A stretch of 64,000 nucleotides of DNA from DDH964 sp963806685 (GCA_963806685.1 CAWDZB010000003.1:186001-250000), one strand, 5' to 3'. Shown: positions 8,116 to 17,191, numbered from the stretch's first letter. The notes: generated by a model not told the origin, from the sequence alone. Numbers and translations are program-made.

Positions 8116-9306
8116 ATGCGCATCACTCCCGCCAGCGAACTGCAGGCGCGCTGCAATAAACTTCAGGAACGAATGACCGCGGCCGACCTCGAGGCGGTAC
8201 TGGTCATCCAGAACGCCGATCTCTTCTACTTCACCGGGTCGATCCAGCAGGGTCTCCTCTATGTTCCCGCCGCCGGCGAGCCGGTCTACATGGTACGCAA
8301 GGAATACCTGCGCGCGCGCATGGAGTGCGGCCTCAAGGAGATCGTCCCGTTCAAGAGTCCCCGAGATATCCCCGGCATTCTCGCCGATTACGGCCTGCCG
8401 CTGCCGAAACGGGCAGGAATGGAGCTCGACGTCCTGCCGGTGGCCACCTTCAACCGGTTCCGGACCCCTTTCGGCGACTGCGAGATGGTCGACGCCTCGC
8501 CACTGATCCGCGCCGTGCGGGCGGTCAAGTCGAAATACGAGATCGAGATCATGAAGGATGCCGCCCTGCAGGTCGACAAGGTCTGCAAGCGGGCCCGGGA
8601 GGTGATCCGGGCCGGTATGACCGATTTCGAACTGGCGGCCGAACTCGAATACTGCGCCCGGCAGGCCGGCCACCAGGGACTCACCCGCATGCGCGGCTTC
8701 AACTCCGAGCTCTTCTACGGCCATGTTTTCTCCGGGGCCGACAGTGCCGCCCCGGCCTTCAACGACACCCCGTTGGGGGGCATCGGCGTCAACCCCTCCA
8801 TCGGCCAGGGCGCGAGCTACAAGCGGATCAAGGAGAACGAGCCGATCATCGTCGACTTCACCGGTGCTTTCGACGGCTACCTGGTCGACCAGACCCGGGT
8901 CTTCTGCATCGGTGGACTCCCCGAACCGCTGCTCAAGGCCTACGAAGACATGCTCAAGATCGAGCAGCATCTCAAGCAGGTGGCCCGACCCGGCGTGGCC
9001 TGGGGGGAACTCTACGACCAGTGCTACGGCCTCGCCTGCGAGATGGGATACCGGGATCACTTCATGGGGAGTTCAGGGGCCCAGGTCTCCTTCATTGGTC
9101 ACGGCATCGGTATCGAGATCGATGAATACCCCTTTATTGCCCGCGGCTTCAAAGAGCCGCTGCTGGAGGAATTCATGACCTTTGCCTTCGAGCCCAAGGC
9201 GGTTTATCCGGGGCTCGGTGCGGTCGGGGTTGAAAATACCTTCTGGGTGGCACAGGATGGACTCAAGCACCTGACCTTTTCTCCCGAAGAGCTGGTGGTG
9301 CTCTGA
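8116..9306 (+). CDS. M24 family Xaa-Pro aminopeptidase-like protein
   Basis: The 396-residue protein has an N-terminal creatinase-like domain (about 10-135) and a C-terminal pita-bread domain. All five metal ligands of the M24 family are visible: Asp in IIVDFTG, Asp in YLVDQTR, His in SFIGHGIGIE, Glu in TFAFEPKA and Glu in GVENTFWV. It should be a cytoplasmic dinuclear-metal peptidase that cleaves X-Pro bonds. The start at 8116 follows GGAGG (8103-8107) at eight bases. It follows the acyl-CoA ligase by about 105 bases and precedes the GGDEF gene by 24 bases, so partial co-transcription is possible. Confidence 0.87.
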   Translation: MRITPASELQARCNKLQERMTAADLEAVLVIQNADLFYFTGSIQQGLLYVPAAGEPVYMVRKEYLRARMECGLKEIVPFKSPRDIPGILADYGLPLPKRAGMELDVLPVATFNRFRTPFGDCEMVDASPLIRAVRAVKSKYEIEIMKDAALQVDKVCKRAREVIRAGMTDFELAAELEYCARQAGHQGLTRMRGFNSELFYGHVFSGADSAAPAFNDTPLGGIGVNPSIGQGASYKRIKENEPIIVDFTGAFDGYLVDQTRVFCIGGLPEPLLKAYEDMLKIEQHLKQVARPGVAWGELYDQCYGLACEMGYRDHFMGSSGAQVSFIGHGIGIEIDEYPFIARGFKEPLLEEFMTFAFEPKAVYPGLGAVGVENTFWVAQDGLKHLTFSPEELVVL

Positions 9307-9330
9307 ACCCTTGCGCGACCTGGAAGCGGT

Positions 9331-10233
9331 ATGAACTTCGACATCGACTGGAAGCGTCTCCTCGAACATCTCCATGACGGGGTTTATTGCACCGACCTCA
9401 CCCGTCGCATCACCTATTGGAACCGCAGCGCGGAGCAGATCACCGGCTATCGGGCCGAGGAGGTGGTCGGCTCGTGCTGTTTCGACAATATCCTCGTCCA
9501 CGTCGACCTGGAGGGGAATTCCCTCTGCCTCGGCCACTGCCCCATGGCAGCGGCGATGGAGGACGGCCAGCCGCGCGCCAGCGAGGTCTACCTCAAGCAC
9601 AAAAACGGCCACCGGGTGCCGGTGTCGGTCCGGGTTTCTCCCCTGCGCGAAAAAAGGGGGGAGATCGTCGGCGGCGTCGAACTGTTCACCGACATCAGCA
9701 ACCAGCACGCCCTGCGGGCGCGGATGCAGGAACTCGAAGCCCGGGCCATGGTCGATCCGCTGACCGGACTTTCCAACCGCAGCCATCTGGAGGTGGAACT
9801 GACCGCCCGCATCGAGGAATCCCTGCGCTACCAATTCCCCTTTGGCATCCTGTTTCTCGATGTCGATAATTTCAAGACCTTCAACGACTGCCACGGCCAC
9901 GATGGTGGTGACCGGGCCCTGCAGGTGGTGGCGGCGACCCTGAAAGCCTGCGCCCGCCCCTTCGATGTCTTCGGCCGCTGGGGGGGAGAGGAATTCATCG
10001 GCATTATTCGCCACATCGACGCCGAGGGGCTCAAGACCATGGCCGAGCGGGTGCGGCGGCTGGTCGAGGCCTCGACCATCACCGTCCCCGACGGGCGGGA
10101 GCGGGTCACGGTTTCCGTCGGCGCCACCCTGTTTCGCGCCGGCGACGACCTCGCCTCCGTGGTCCGACGCGCCGACCAGTTGATGTACCGCAGCAAGGAG
10201 GCCGGGCGTAACTGCGTGAGCAGCGATCTCTAG
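9331..10233 (+). CDS. PAS-GGDEF diguanylate cyclase
   Basis: The 300-residue protein has an N-terminal PAS domain (about 5-125: LHDGVYCTDLTRRITYWNRSAE) with three cysteines in the FDNI...CLGHCP segment, a short coiled linker (QHALRARMQELEARAM) and a GGDEF domain (about 140-298). The active-site motif is RWGGEEF, so it should be catalytically competent and make cyclic di-GMP from GTP. An RxxD inhibitory site (RPFD) lies exactly five residues before the motif, implying product feedback. No membrane segment is seen, so the PAS domain senses a cytoplasmic signal. It starts 24 bases after the M24 gene. Confidence 0.9.
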   Translation: MNFDIDWKRLLEHLHDGVYCTDLTRRITYWNRSAEQITGYRAEEVVGSCCFDNILVHVDLEGNSLCLGHCPMAAAMEDGQPRASEVYLKHKNGHRVPVSVRVSPLREKRGEIVGGVELFTDISNQHALRARMQELEARAMVDPLTGLSNRSHLEVELTARIEESLRYQFPFGILFLDVDNFKTFNDCHGHDGGDRALQVVAATLKACARPFDVFGRWGGEEFIGIIRHIDAEGLKTMAERVRRLVEASTITVPDGRERVTVSVGATLFRAGDDLASVVRRADQLMYRSKEAGRNCVSSDL

Positions 10234-10265
10234 CAATCACGTTGTGGTAGGAAATAGATGATTCC

Positions 10266-10300
10266 GGCAAGGCCAGGGGATTCCCTGGCCTTGCCGCGTT
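10266..10300 (+). terminator. Hairpin after GGDEF gene, possible terminator
   Basis: A perfect 13-bp stem (10266-10278 with 10283-10295), loop GATT, sits 33 bases after the diguanylate cyclase stop. The following GCGTTT is a poor T-tract, so it may terminate weakly or only stabilise the 3' end. Confidence 0.55.
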
Positions 10301-10428
10301 TGCCGGCGGATTTTGAGCCGCGGGGAATGTCTTCAGGCCGACGGCTGGGCTCAGAATCCTCTACAATATGTAAGAAGGCGAAAAACTGCTGCGGGAGGGG
10401 GATGTAAGGATCTGCGCTGGAGGTGCCG

Positions 10429-11115
10429 ATGAAGCTGCCCGAAAATATCCGGGATTTGCCGGAATTGCGCCAGAAGACCGGGGTTTTTGACGACCGCGTC
10501 GAGGCAGGACGGATCCTCGCAGAGCTGTTGGCCGACCAGGAGCTTGCCGCGCCGCTGCTGCTGGCGATCCCCGCCGGGGGGGTGCCGGTGGCCGCGGCCA
10601 TGGCCAGCAGCCTGGGCTGGCCGCTGGCGGCGGCAGTGGTCAGCAAGGTTGTCCTGCCCTGGAACAGCGAGGCCGGTTACGGGGCAGTGGCCTGGGACGG
10701 CAGCCTCCTGCTCAACCAGGAGCTGCTGCCAAAGTTGGGATTGAGCGAAGGGGAGATAGCGGCGGGGATTGCCGCCACCCGCAGCAAGGTTGCCGGCCGC
10801 GTGGCGCGATTGACGGGGGCTGGCGGCTTCCCGGAGGTGGCAGGACGCACGGCGGTCCTGGTCGATGACGGGCTGGCCTCGGGTTTCACCATGCTGGCGG
10901 CGGTCGCCGCCCTGCGGCGGGCCGGGGCGGGCAAAACGGTGGTGGCAGTGCCGACCGCTCATCTGGAAGCGGTGCGGCTGGTGGCGGCGCGGGTGGACCT
11001 GTTGTGCTGCGCCAACCTGCGCAGCAGCTATCCCTTTGCCGTCGCCGCGGCCTACCGGCAGTGGGCCGACGTCGCCGAAAGGGAGGCGGAGCGGCTGCTC
11101 CGGCAGCCGGATTGA
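10429..11115 (+). CDS. Phosphoribosyltransferase domain protein
   Basis: The 228-residue protein is a type I phosphoribosyltransferase-fold protein. The PRPP-binding loop is seen in RTAVLVDDGLASGFTM, and an upstream AIPAGGVPVAAAMA segment fits the first conserved loop. Similar proteins are annotated as predicted phosphoribosyltransferases of unknown substrate. The start at 10429 follows GGAGG at five bases. It is convergent with a nicotinate phosphoribosyltransferase gene 30 bases downstream, but nothing in the sequence links the two reactions. Confidence 0.75.
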   Translation: MKLPENIRDLPELRQKTGVFDDRVEAGRILAELLADQELAAPLLLAIPAGGVPVAAAMASSLGWPLAAAVVSKVVLPWNSEAGYGAVAWDGSLLLNQELLPKLGLSEGEIAAGIAATRSKVAGRVARLTGAGGFPEVAGRTAVLVDDGLASGFTMLAAVAALRRAGAGKTVVAVPTAHLEAVRLVAARVDLLCCANLRSSYPFAVAAAYRQWADVAEREAERLLRQPD

Positions 11116-11145
11116 AGGTTGTCGATGAGGCCCGATGCCTGCCGG

Positions 11146-12564
11146 TTAGGTTTTGTGCTGCTCCATCAATTCCTCCCGCAGGATCTTGAGACCCTCGCTC
11201 ATCGACACCTTGTAGCGATGAGGATTGACCAGCCGCAACGATCCTTCGGGCAGGCGCTGCAGCTGGTCGGCGCAGCGATCGGCGGTGGCTTCCAGGGAGG
11301 GGAGGGGAGCGACGATTTCTCCCCCTTCCATCACCGTGCTGCGCACCTCTTCCAGGCGCACGCCCTGGGGAATCTCTTTGTGCCGTGCCGGGTTGGTCGG
11401 ATCATAGACCCGCTCGCCGGGGCACACCATCTCCCCATCCAAGCTTATCACATCCATCACGAAGTGGCCGTTGCCACCCACCGCCCGCAGTAGGTGCTTG
11501 CGGTCGGGAAGGGTCGCCTTGGCGATGTCGGAGGTGACCTTGAGGCGCGGTTTTCCGGCGAAGCGCACCAGCTTGTAGACGCCGCCGAGAGCGCCCCCTC
11601 CCTCTCCCTGGCAGGTCGCGAGGCGGGTGCCGACGCCGTAGATGTCGATTCGCCCCCCCTCGTCGCGGATCGAATGGATCACCCACTCGTCCAGTTCGTT
11701 GGAGGCGACGATCTTCACGGCGGGAAAGCCCGCCGCGTCGAACATGCGCCGGGCCTCGCGACTCAAGTAGGCAAGGTCTCCGGAATCTAGGCGTACGCCG
11801 AGGAGCTCGTGGCCACGCTCCCGCAGCTCCCGGGCCACGGTGATGGCGTTGGGAATGCCGCTTTTCAGGGTGTCGTAGGTATCAACCAGCAATACCGCCG
11901 CAGCGGGAAAGCATTCGGCGTAGGCGCGGAAGGCGGTCAACTCGTCAGGAAAGGCCATTACCCAGCTGTGGGCGTGGGTCCCCTTGACCGGCAGGCCGAA
12001 GCGCTGACCGGCCAGGACGTTGCTGGTGCTGCGCACCCCGCCGATGCAGGCGGCCCGGGCGACGCTGAGGCCGCCGTCGGGACCCTGGGCGCGGCGCAGG
12101 CCGAATTCGATCACCTCGCCGGGGCCGGCCGCCACCGTCAGACGCGCGGCCTTGGTCGCCGCCAGGGTCTGGAAGTTGATCAGGTTGAGCAGCGCCGTCT
12201 CGACGAACTGGGCCTCGGCCAGCGTCCCCTCGACGGTCAGGAGCGGTTCGTTGGAGAAGACCACCGTTCCCTCCGGCGGCGCCTTGACGCTGCCGCGGAA
12301 CCGGAAGCCCTTGAGGAAGCTGAGAAAGTGGGCCTTGAAGATGCCGAGGCCCTGCAGGTAGGCGATTTCCTCGTCCTTGAAGCGCAGCTCGGCAAGGTAG
12401 CGCAGGGCCGGCTCCAGACCGGCGAATATGGCATATCCTCCCTGGAAGGGGAGATCGCGAAAGAAGAGATCGAAGGTCGCCTCGGTCTCATGCATCTGCT
12501 CGTCGAGGTAGCCGGCGAGCATGGTCAGCTCGTAAAGATCGGTCAGCAGGGCCGGGATGGGCAT
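11146..12564 (-). CDS. pncB: Nicotinate phosphoribosyltransferase
   Basis: The 472-residue enzyme joins nicotinate and PRPP to nicotinate mononucleotide, the entry step of NAD salvage. Recognisable parts are the N-terminus LLTDLYELTMLAGY, the active-site region GTHAHSWVMAFPDE with its catalytic His, LLVDTYDT, VRLDSGDLAYLS and the C-terminal part with IYGVGTRLATCQ. Length fits the bacterial family. ATG at 12564 follows CCAAGGAGG; the frame stays open upstream but runs into the sir2 gene, so that extension is rejected. It lies 53 bases after sir2 on the same strand, so a salvage enzyme and an NAD-consuming deacylase are probably co-expressed. Confidence 0.92.
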   Translation of the reverse strand: MPIPALLTDLYELTMLAGYLDEQMHETEATFDLFFRDLPFQGGYAIFAGLEPALRYLAELRFKDEEIAYLQGLGIFKAHFLSFLKGFRFRGSVKAPPEGTVVFSNEPLLTVEGTLAEAQFVETALLNLINFQTLAATKAARLTVAAGPGEVIEFGLRRAQGPDGGLSVARAACIGGVRSTSNVLAGQRFGLPVKGTHAHSWVMAFPDELTAFRAYAECFPAAAVLLVDTYDTLKSGIPNAITVARELRERGHELLGVRLDSGDLAYLSREARRMFDAAGFPAVKIVASNELDEWVIHSIRDEGGRIDIYGVGTRLATCQGEGGGALGGVYKLVRFAGKPRLKVTSDIAKATLPDRKHLLRAVGGNGHFVMDVISLDGEMVCPGERVYDPTNPARHKEIPQGVRLEEVRSTVMEGGEIVAPLPSLEATADRCADQLQRLPEGSLRLVNPHRYKVSMSEGLKILREELMEQHKT

Positions 12565-12617
12565 GGGGCCTCCTTGGCGGCTGGGGGCATGCAAAAATGG
12601 CCGGGGGTTGTGTCGTC

Positions 12618-13454
12618 CTAGGGGCCGGTGTCCAGTTCCCCGGCAATCCCCTGCAGGCCTTCGAGCGCGCCGCAGGGGAGGGAAAGGTGACCGCCGCCGA
12701 TCCAGGGTTCCCGGGGATTGATTCGGATCACCGTGGTCCCCGGTCGGCCACCGAGCCGCTCGCTGAGATGGCGGATGGTCGGGATCGCCGTTCCCGCCCC
12801 GGTTTCGATCACCACCAGCGGTTGGTCCCGATGCTGTTCGCGGAACAGCTCGAAGCGCATCTCCTGGCCGTGGCTGCGGCTGGGGAGCCAGGAGTAGTCG
12901 CCGAACATGAGGATATTCGGCCGCGCCGTGCCGCCGCAATGGGGGCAAAGGGGAATGTGCCGGGTGCGCATGGTGGTGAAGTCGACGGCCATCTCCTCGT
13001 GGTTGTCCCAGATCGCACCGCTACAGGGGATCAGGCACTGCAGGTGGTGGATCGAGCCGTGCACCTCCAGAACCTGCCCCTCGCCGAAACCGGCCTTCTG
13101 GAACTGGCCGTCGACGTTGGAGGTGACGACGAAGGTGTCGAGGTCGAAGCGTTCGGCCCATTCGAGCAGCAGTTCGAACCCGCGATGGGGATTGGTTTGG
13201 CGATAGAGGTTGGTGCGGTGCCCGTAGAAACCCCAGCCGAAGGCCGGGTCGCGCTCGAAGTGGGATGGGTTGGCGGCCCCGACAAAATCGATGCCGAGGC
13301 GGCGGTACATCGGGTAGGCGTTCCAGAAGCCTTCGGGGCCGCGGAAATCGGGGAGCCCCGAGTCGACCCCCATTCCGGCACCGGCGGTGATGACCAGCGC
13401 CCGCGCCGTGCGCAGCGCCGCCGCCGCCTTGCGGAAGATTTCCTGCCGTTCCAT
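12618..13454 (-). CDS. Sir2 family NAD-dependent deacylase
   Basis: The 278-residue sirtuin has the NAD-binding motif TAGAGMGVDSGLPDFRG, the VVTSNVDGQ motif, the catalytic His in EVHGSIH and two Cys pairs for zinc (CLIPC and CPHC). Late motifs FGDYSW and VVIETGAGTAIPT are in place. Sirtuins remove acyl groups from lysine using NAD and release nicotinamide; the segment between the zinc pairs is longer than in CobB, so the acyl preference is unknown. ATG at 13454 has GGAG seven bases upstream; a GTG at 13466 is the alternative. It is followed by pncB on the same strand. Confidence 0.88.
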   Translation of the reverse strand: MERQEIFRKAAAALRTARALVITAGAGMGVDSGLPDFRGPEGFWNAYPMYRRLGIDFVGAANPSHFERDPAFGWGFYGHRTNLYRQTNPHRGFELLLEWAERFDLDTFVVTSNVDGQFQKAGFGEGQVLEVHGSIHHLQCLIPCSGAIWDNHEEMAVDFTTMRTRHIPLCPHCGGTARPNILMFGDYSWLPSRSHGQEMRFELFREQHRDQPLVVIETGAGTAIPTIRHLSERLGGRPGTTVIRINPREPWIGGGHLSLPCGALEGLQGIAGELDTGP

Positions 13455-13537
13455 GGTCTGCTCCACAGGCGGTGACCGGCGTCCCTCCGTCGCCCTGTCT
13501 ATCCCGATCCCTTATCCTGGTCTCTGATACCTGATAG

Positions 13538-14026
13538 CTATCCCTTGATCCCGACCTGCACAGGGGTCGGTTGCAGGACCCGCTCCAGATCGGCGGGGGT
13601 GATCTCGACCAGAAAGCCCCGCTTGCCGCCGTTGATGAAGATCGTCGGCAGTTCGCGGATGGTTTCCTCCATGTAGACCGGCATCGCCTTGCGGGTGGCG
13701 AAGGGGGAGGTGCCACCGACCTGGTAGCCGGAATGGCGGTCGGCGACTTGGGTCGCGCAGGGGGTAACGCTCTTGACGCCGAGGATACGGGCCAGTTCCT
13801 TGGCCGAAACCTGGAGGTCGCCGTGCATGAGAACGATCAGCGGCCGGGTGGTCTCGTCTTCCAGGATCAGGGTTTTGATCACCCGATGTTCGTTCACTCC
13901 CAACTCCCGGGCCGAGACCGCGGTGCCGCCCCGTTCTTCATAGGCATAGAGGTGGGGGACGAAACTGACCCCCTGCTGGCGAAGCAGGCGCACCGCCGGG
14001 GTGACCGGGGTCTTTTCGCGGGCCAT
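13538..14026 (-). CDS. ybaK: YbaK/EbsC-type Cys-tRNA(Pro) deacylase
   Basis: The 162-residue protein is a YbaK/ProX-family trans-editing factor that hydrolyses misacylated Cys-tRNA(Pro) in the cytoplasm. Diagnostic segments are TPAVRLLRQQGVSF at the N-terminus, VIKTLILED, the core Lys in VSAKELAR and the YQVGGTSPFATRK loop with GGxSPFG-like spacing. Its length matches E. coli YbaK (159). ATG at 14026 overlaps the stop of the upstream rhomboid gene in a TGATG arrangement, implying translational coupling. Confidence 0.88.
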   Translation of the reverse strand: MAREKTPVTPAVRLLRQQGVSFVPHLYAYEERGGTAVSARELGVNEHRVIKTLILEDETTRPLIVLMHGDLQVSAKELARILGVKSVTPCATQVADRHSGYQVGGTSPFATRKAMPVYMEETIRELPTIFINGGKRGFLVEITPADLERVLQPTPVQVGIKG

Positions 14027-14826
14027 CAGGCGCCTCCGGTCGCAGTAAACCAGGAGGCCACCAGCAGCCCGAGACTGGCAAGCGTCGCCACCAGGCAGAG
14101 CAACGCGAGGATGTTGAAGAGCGGTGCCAGCGTCCGCCGGCCGCGGACGCCGAGGGGGATGACCAGGCCGAGCAGGGCGCCGCCGAGACCGCCGCCGAGG
14201 TGGGCGGCGTTGTCGGCTCCAACCAACAGGCCGAAGATGAAGGCGAAGGCAGCCCAGCGGAACATGAAGTTGCGGATATGGTGTCCCGGCGTCCCCATCC
14301 GATGGTACCAGGTGACGGCGAAGCCGATCAATCCGAACAGGGAACCGGAGGCCCCGACCACCACGATCATTGGATGCCAGAGGTAGCCGAAAGAGGTGGC
14401 GACCAGGGCGGTGATGGTGTAGAGAACCAGGTAGCGGGCGGCGCCAAGCTCCGACTCGATCAACGGCCCGACCTGGTAGAGGACCAGCATGTTGAAGCCG
14501 ATGTGAATAAGCCCGCCGTGGGTGTAGGCGTAAGTGACACAGCGCCACCATTCCCCCTGGTAGAGGACCAGTGGCCAGTACTGGGCGCCGGCATGGACAA
14601 GCAGGTAGGGGTCGGGACTGAACAGCGGCCCCAGTCCCTGCCCGGCTGCCATCCCCTGCACGACCATGGCGAGGAAAAAGAGGATATTGGTGGCGATCAG
14701 CACCCGGGTGACGCTCAGCCCGCTGCTGTCGATGCGGCCGTGAAGGAGATCGTCGAACTGGCGCTGCCAGCGCAGCCGGCGCCAGCGCCACTGGGTGGTG
14801 TTGAAAAAGTGAACGGTGTCTGCCAA
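14026..14826 (-). CDS. Rhomboid family intramembrane serine protease
   Basis: The protein of about 266 residues has a cytoplasmic N-terminus (FFNTTQWRWRRLRWQ) and about six or seven transmembrane segments. The catalytic Ser is in VVGASGSLFGLIGF and the catalytic His in NAAHLGGGLGGALLG; the THGGLIHIGFNMLVLYQ segment is the conserved TM2 motif with its His and Asn. Rhomboids cleave membrane proteins within the bilayer; the substrate is unknown. The start is uncertain: TTG at 14826 follows GGAGG at five bases, while an upstream TTG at 14886 has no good site. Its stop overlaps the ybaK start. The region before it is a divergent promoter region shared with the aldehyde dehydrogenase gene. Confidence 0.85.
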   Translation of the reverse strand: MADTVHFFNTTQWRWRRLRWQRQFDDLLHGRIDSSGLSVTRVLIATNILFFLAMVVQGMAAGQGLGPLFSPDPYLLVHAGAQYWPLVLYQGEWWRCVTYAYTHGGLIHIGFNMLVLYQVGPLIESELGAARYLVLYTITALVATSFGYLWHPMIVVVGASGSLFGLIGFAVTWYHRMGTPGHHIRNFMFRWAAFAFIFGLLVGADNAAHLGGGLGGALLGLVIPLGVRGRRTLAPLFNILALLCLVATLASLGLLVASWFTATGGA

Positions 14827-14898
14827 GGAGTCCTCCACTAAACTTTCAGTGTCCTGAACTATCGCAGAAATTGCCTGGATCGGCAACCCCTGGACGGC

Positions 14899-14926
14899 TT
14901 GTGGAGCAGGCCTGCTCCGTTATACT
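14899..14926 (+). promoter_or_regulatory. Candidate promoter with 16-bp palindromic operator
   Basis: TTGTGG (14899-14904), 16 bases, then TATACT (14921-14926). A perfect palindrome GGAGCAGGCCTGCTCC (14903-14918) fills the spacer, which is where a repressor or MerR-like activator would sit. It points toward the aldehyde dehydrogenase gene, leaving a leader of about 150 bases. Confidence 0.5.
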
Positions 14927-15082
14927 GGAGCATTCGTGGACGGAAGCCAGCAATCGACTTCCCCTGCCGGCGGGGCAGGGTCGCGGGTGCAGGGAATCCT
15001 TGAAATCAGTAAAAAAATTCGGCAGACTACGAATTCCGGACAATGCCAGGACCGGTTTTTGACACAACAGGGAGGAGTTTGC

Positions 15083-16447
15083 ATGGCCATCGAATCGATC
15101 AATCCGACTACCGGAGAACTGCTTGAGGAATTCGCCGAGTGGAGCAGGGATGAGACCGCTGCCGTCATTGACCGGGTCGACACTGCCTGGCGCCCGTGGC
15201 GCGAGACGAGTTTTGCGGAGCGCGCCGCACTAATGCGCCGGGCCGCCGCCGAGCTGCGCAGCCGCAAGGATGACTACGCCCGGACCATGACCCTGGAGAT
15301 GGGCAAGCCGATTGCTGAAGGACGCGGCGAGGTTGAGAAGTGCGCCTGGGTCTGCGAGTACTACGCCGAACATGCCGAGACCTTCCTGGGGGACGAGCCG
15401 GCGCAGAGCGACGGCAGCCGGGCTTACGTGGGCTTTCGGCCGCTCGGCACCATCCTCGCCGTCATGCCCTGGAACTTCCCGTTTTGGCAGGTCTTTCGCT
15501 TCGCAGCGCCGGCGCTGATGGCCGGCAATGCCGGGGTTCTCAAGCATTCCTCCAACGTGCCGCGCTGCGCCCTGGCCATCGAGGAAGTCTTCGTCAACGC
15601 CGGTTTCCCCGCCGATGTCTTTCGCACCCTGATGATCGGTTCCGGACAGGTCGACGCGGTGATCGAAAACGACCGCATCAAGGCGGTTACCCTGACCGGC
15701 AGCGACATCGCCGGGCGCAAGGTGGCGGCCAAGGCCGGCCAGATGCTGAAAAAAAGTGTTCTCGAACTGGGGGGCAGCGATCCCTTCATCGTGCTCGCCG
15801 ACGCCGACCTCGACGAGGCGGCTGCGGTCGCCGCCAGGGCCCGCTGCATCAACTCCGGGCAGAGCTGCATCGCCGCCAAGCGCTTCATTGTCGAGGCCCC
15901 GGTCTACGATGTGTTCCTGGAGAAGTTCAAGGCCAACATGGCCGCATTGGTGGTTGGTGATCCCCTTGACGAGACGACCCAGGTCGGACCCCAGGCGCGG
16001 GAAGACCTGATGATGGAACTGCACGGCCAGGTCGAGGCCTCGGTGAAAAAGGGAGCCAAGGTCCTCCTCGGCGGCGCGCCCCTCGATCATCCCGGCTACT
16101 TCTACCCGCCGACCATCCTCACCGGCGTCAAGCCGGGGATGCCGGCCTACCACGAGGAATTCTTCGGCCCCGTCGCCGCGGTGATCGAGGTCGGGGACGC
16201 CGAGGAGGCCCTGGCGGTGGCCAATGACTCTCCCTTCGGCCTAGGCGGGTCGATCTGGACCGGGGATACGGCCAAGGGCGAGCAGGTTGCCGCCCGCATC
16301 GAATCGGGGGCGGTCTTCGTCAACGGCCTGGTCAAAAGCGACCCGCGCCTCCCCTTCGGCGGCGTGAAGATCTCCGGCTACGGCCGGGAACTCTCCCACT
16401 ACGGCATCAAGGAGTTCGTCAATATTCAAACCGTGTGGGTCAAGTAG
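15083..16447 (+). CDS. NAD(P)-dependent succinate-semialdehyde-type dehydrogenase
   Basis: The 454-residue aldehyde dehydrogenase is of the shorter Sad/YneI kind. Motifs are PWNFPFWQVFRF for cofactor binding, LTGSDIAGRKV, the general-base Glu in LELGGSDPFIV, the catalytic Cys in NSGQSCIAAKR and EEFFGPVAAV. The family oxidises succinate semialdehyde (and related aldehydes) to the acid, here feeding succinate to the TCA cycle. ATG at 15083 follows GGAGG (15071-15075). An in-frame extension to 14936 lacks conservation. A palindrome-bearing promoter lies upstream. Confidence 0.85.
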   Translation: MAIESINPTTGELLEEFAEWSRDETAAVIDRVDTAWRPWRETSFAERAALMRRAAAELRSRKDDYARTMTLEMGKPIAEGRGEVEKCAWVCEYYAEHAETFLGDEPAQSDGSRAYVGFRPLGTILAVMPWNFPFWQVFRFAAPALMAGNAGVLKHSSNVPRCALAIEEVFVNAGFPADVFRTLMIGSGQVDAVIENDRIKAVTLTGSDIAGRKVAAKAGQMLKKSVLELGGSDPFIVLADADLDEAAAVAARARCINSGQSCIAAKRFIVEAPVYDVFLEKFKANMAALVVGDPLDETTQVGPQAREDLMMELHGQVEASVKKGAKVLLGGAPLDHPGYFYPPTILTGVKPGMPAYHEEFFGPVAAVIEVGDAEEALAVANDSPFGLGGSIWTGDTAKGEQVAARIESGAVFVNGLVKSDPRLPFGGVKISGYGRELSHYGIKEFVNIQTVWVK

Positions 16448-16534
16448 GAAAGGCGATCTACGGCAGGGGCTATCAATGGGATGACCGGTTTTCGACACCG
16501 CCATGATTGTCCCGTTCGATGTTGTCGCAGCCCG

Positions 16535-16564
16535 TTGGGTGATCGAGTCCGAAGGGGTTAAAAT
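16535..16564 (+). promoter_or_regulatory. Candidate sigma-70 promoter for DUF2059 gene
   Basis: TTGGGT (16535-16540) and TAAAAT (16559-16564) with an 18-base spacer lie 54 bases before the DUF2059 start. The hexamers match the consensus at three and five of six positions. Support is moderate. Confidence 0.35.
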
Positions 16565-16617
16565 TATCCAGGAGAGAGGGGAATAACGTCGTGCATTTAT
16601 CCCGAACCGAGGTGACC

Positions 16618-17172
16618 ATGAAGAAAATTGTCGTACCGATTCTGTTGGGCCTGTTCCTGCTCCCCCACTTCGCCTACGGCGACGAAGCTGCCAAGCGCCA
16701 GCTGGCCGGGGAACTTCTTGGCCTGCATCACGCCGGCGAGGTGGCGGGGCAGTCGGCCAAGCAACTGGACCAGATGCTGCTGGTCCAGCTTGGCGCCGCC
16801 GATCTCGCATCCAGCGATCACGACGGATTCGAAGCCCTGCGCAAAAAAACCGAACAGCTGACCGCCGACGAATTCAACTGGGACAAACTGAAGGAGGAAT
16901 ACATCGACCTCTATGTCGCCAATTTCTCCGAGGATGAGTTGCGCGATATCGTCGCCTTCAGCAAGAGCCCGGCTGGCCAAAAACTGCAGAAAGTCAATCC
17001 GGTACTGGTCGAGGGAAGCCGAAGCATTGGCCAGCGGCATACCGCAGCCGTGTTTCCGAAAATCCAGAAACTGGTCGAAGCCTTTGTCGCGGCACACAAG
17101 GCGCAGCAAAAAGACGACGGATCTGCAACCGCCCCGGCTCCGGCAGCTGGGATGAACGGTCAGGACCACTAG
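16618..17172 (+). CDS. Secreted DUF2059-type protein
   Basis: The 184-residue protein has a signal peptide (MKKIVVPILLGLFLLPHFAYG, cleaved about residue 21) and a helical body. The segment EEYIDLYVANFSEDELRDIVAFSKSPAG (seen in two parts) is the hallmark of DUF2059, a periplasmic family of unknown role. A Lys/Ala/Pro-rich tail follows. ATG at 16618 places the MKK signal sequence at the N-terminus; GTG at 16591 is less likely. The DUF202 gene follows 19 bases later, so the two are probably co-transcribed. Confidence 0.75.
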   Translation: MKKIVVPILLGLFLLPHFAYGDEAAKRQLAGELLGLHHAGEVAGQSAKQLDQMLLVQLGAADLASSDHDGFEALRKKTEQLTADEFNWDKLKEEYIDLYVANFSEDELRDIVAFSKSPAGQKLQKVNPVLVEGSRSIGQRHTAAVFPKIQKLVEAFVAAHKAQQKDDGSATAPAPAAGMNGQDH

Positions 17173-17191
17173 CCAGTCACCAAAGGTAACC

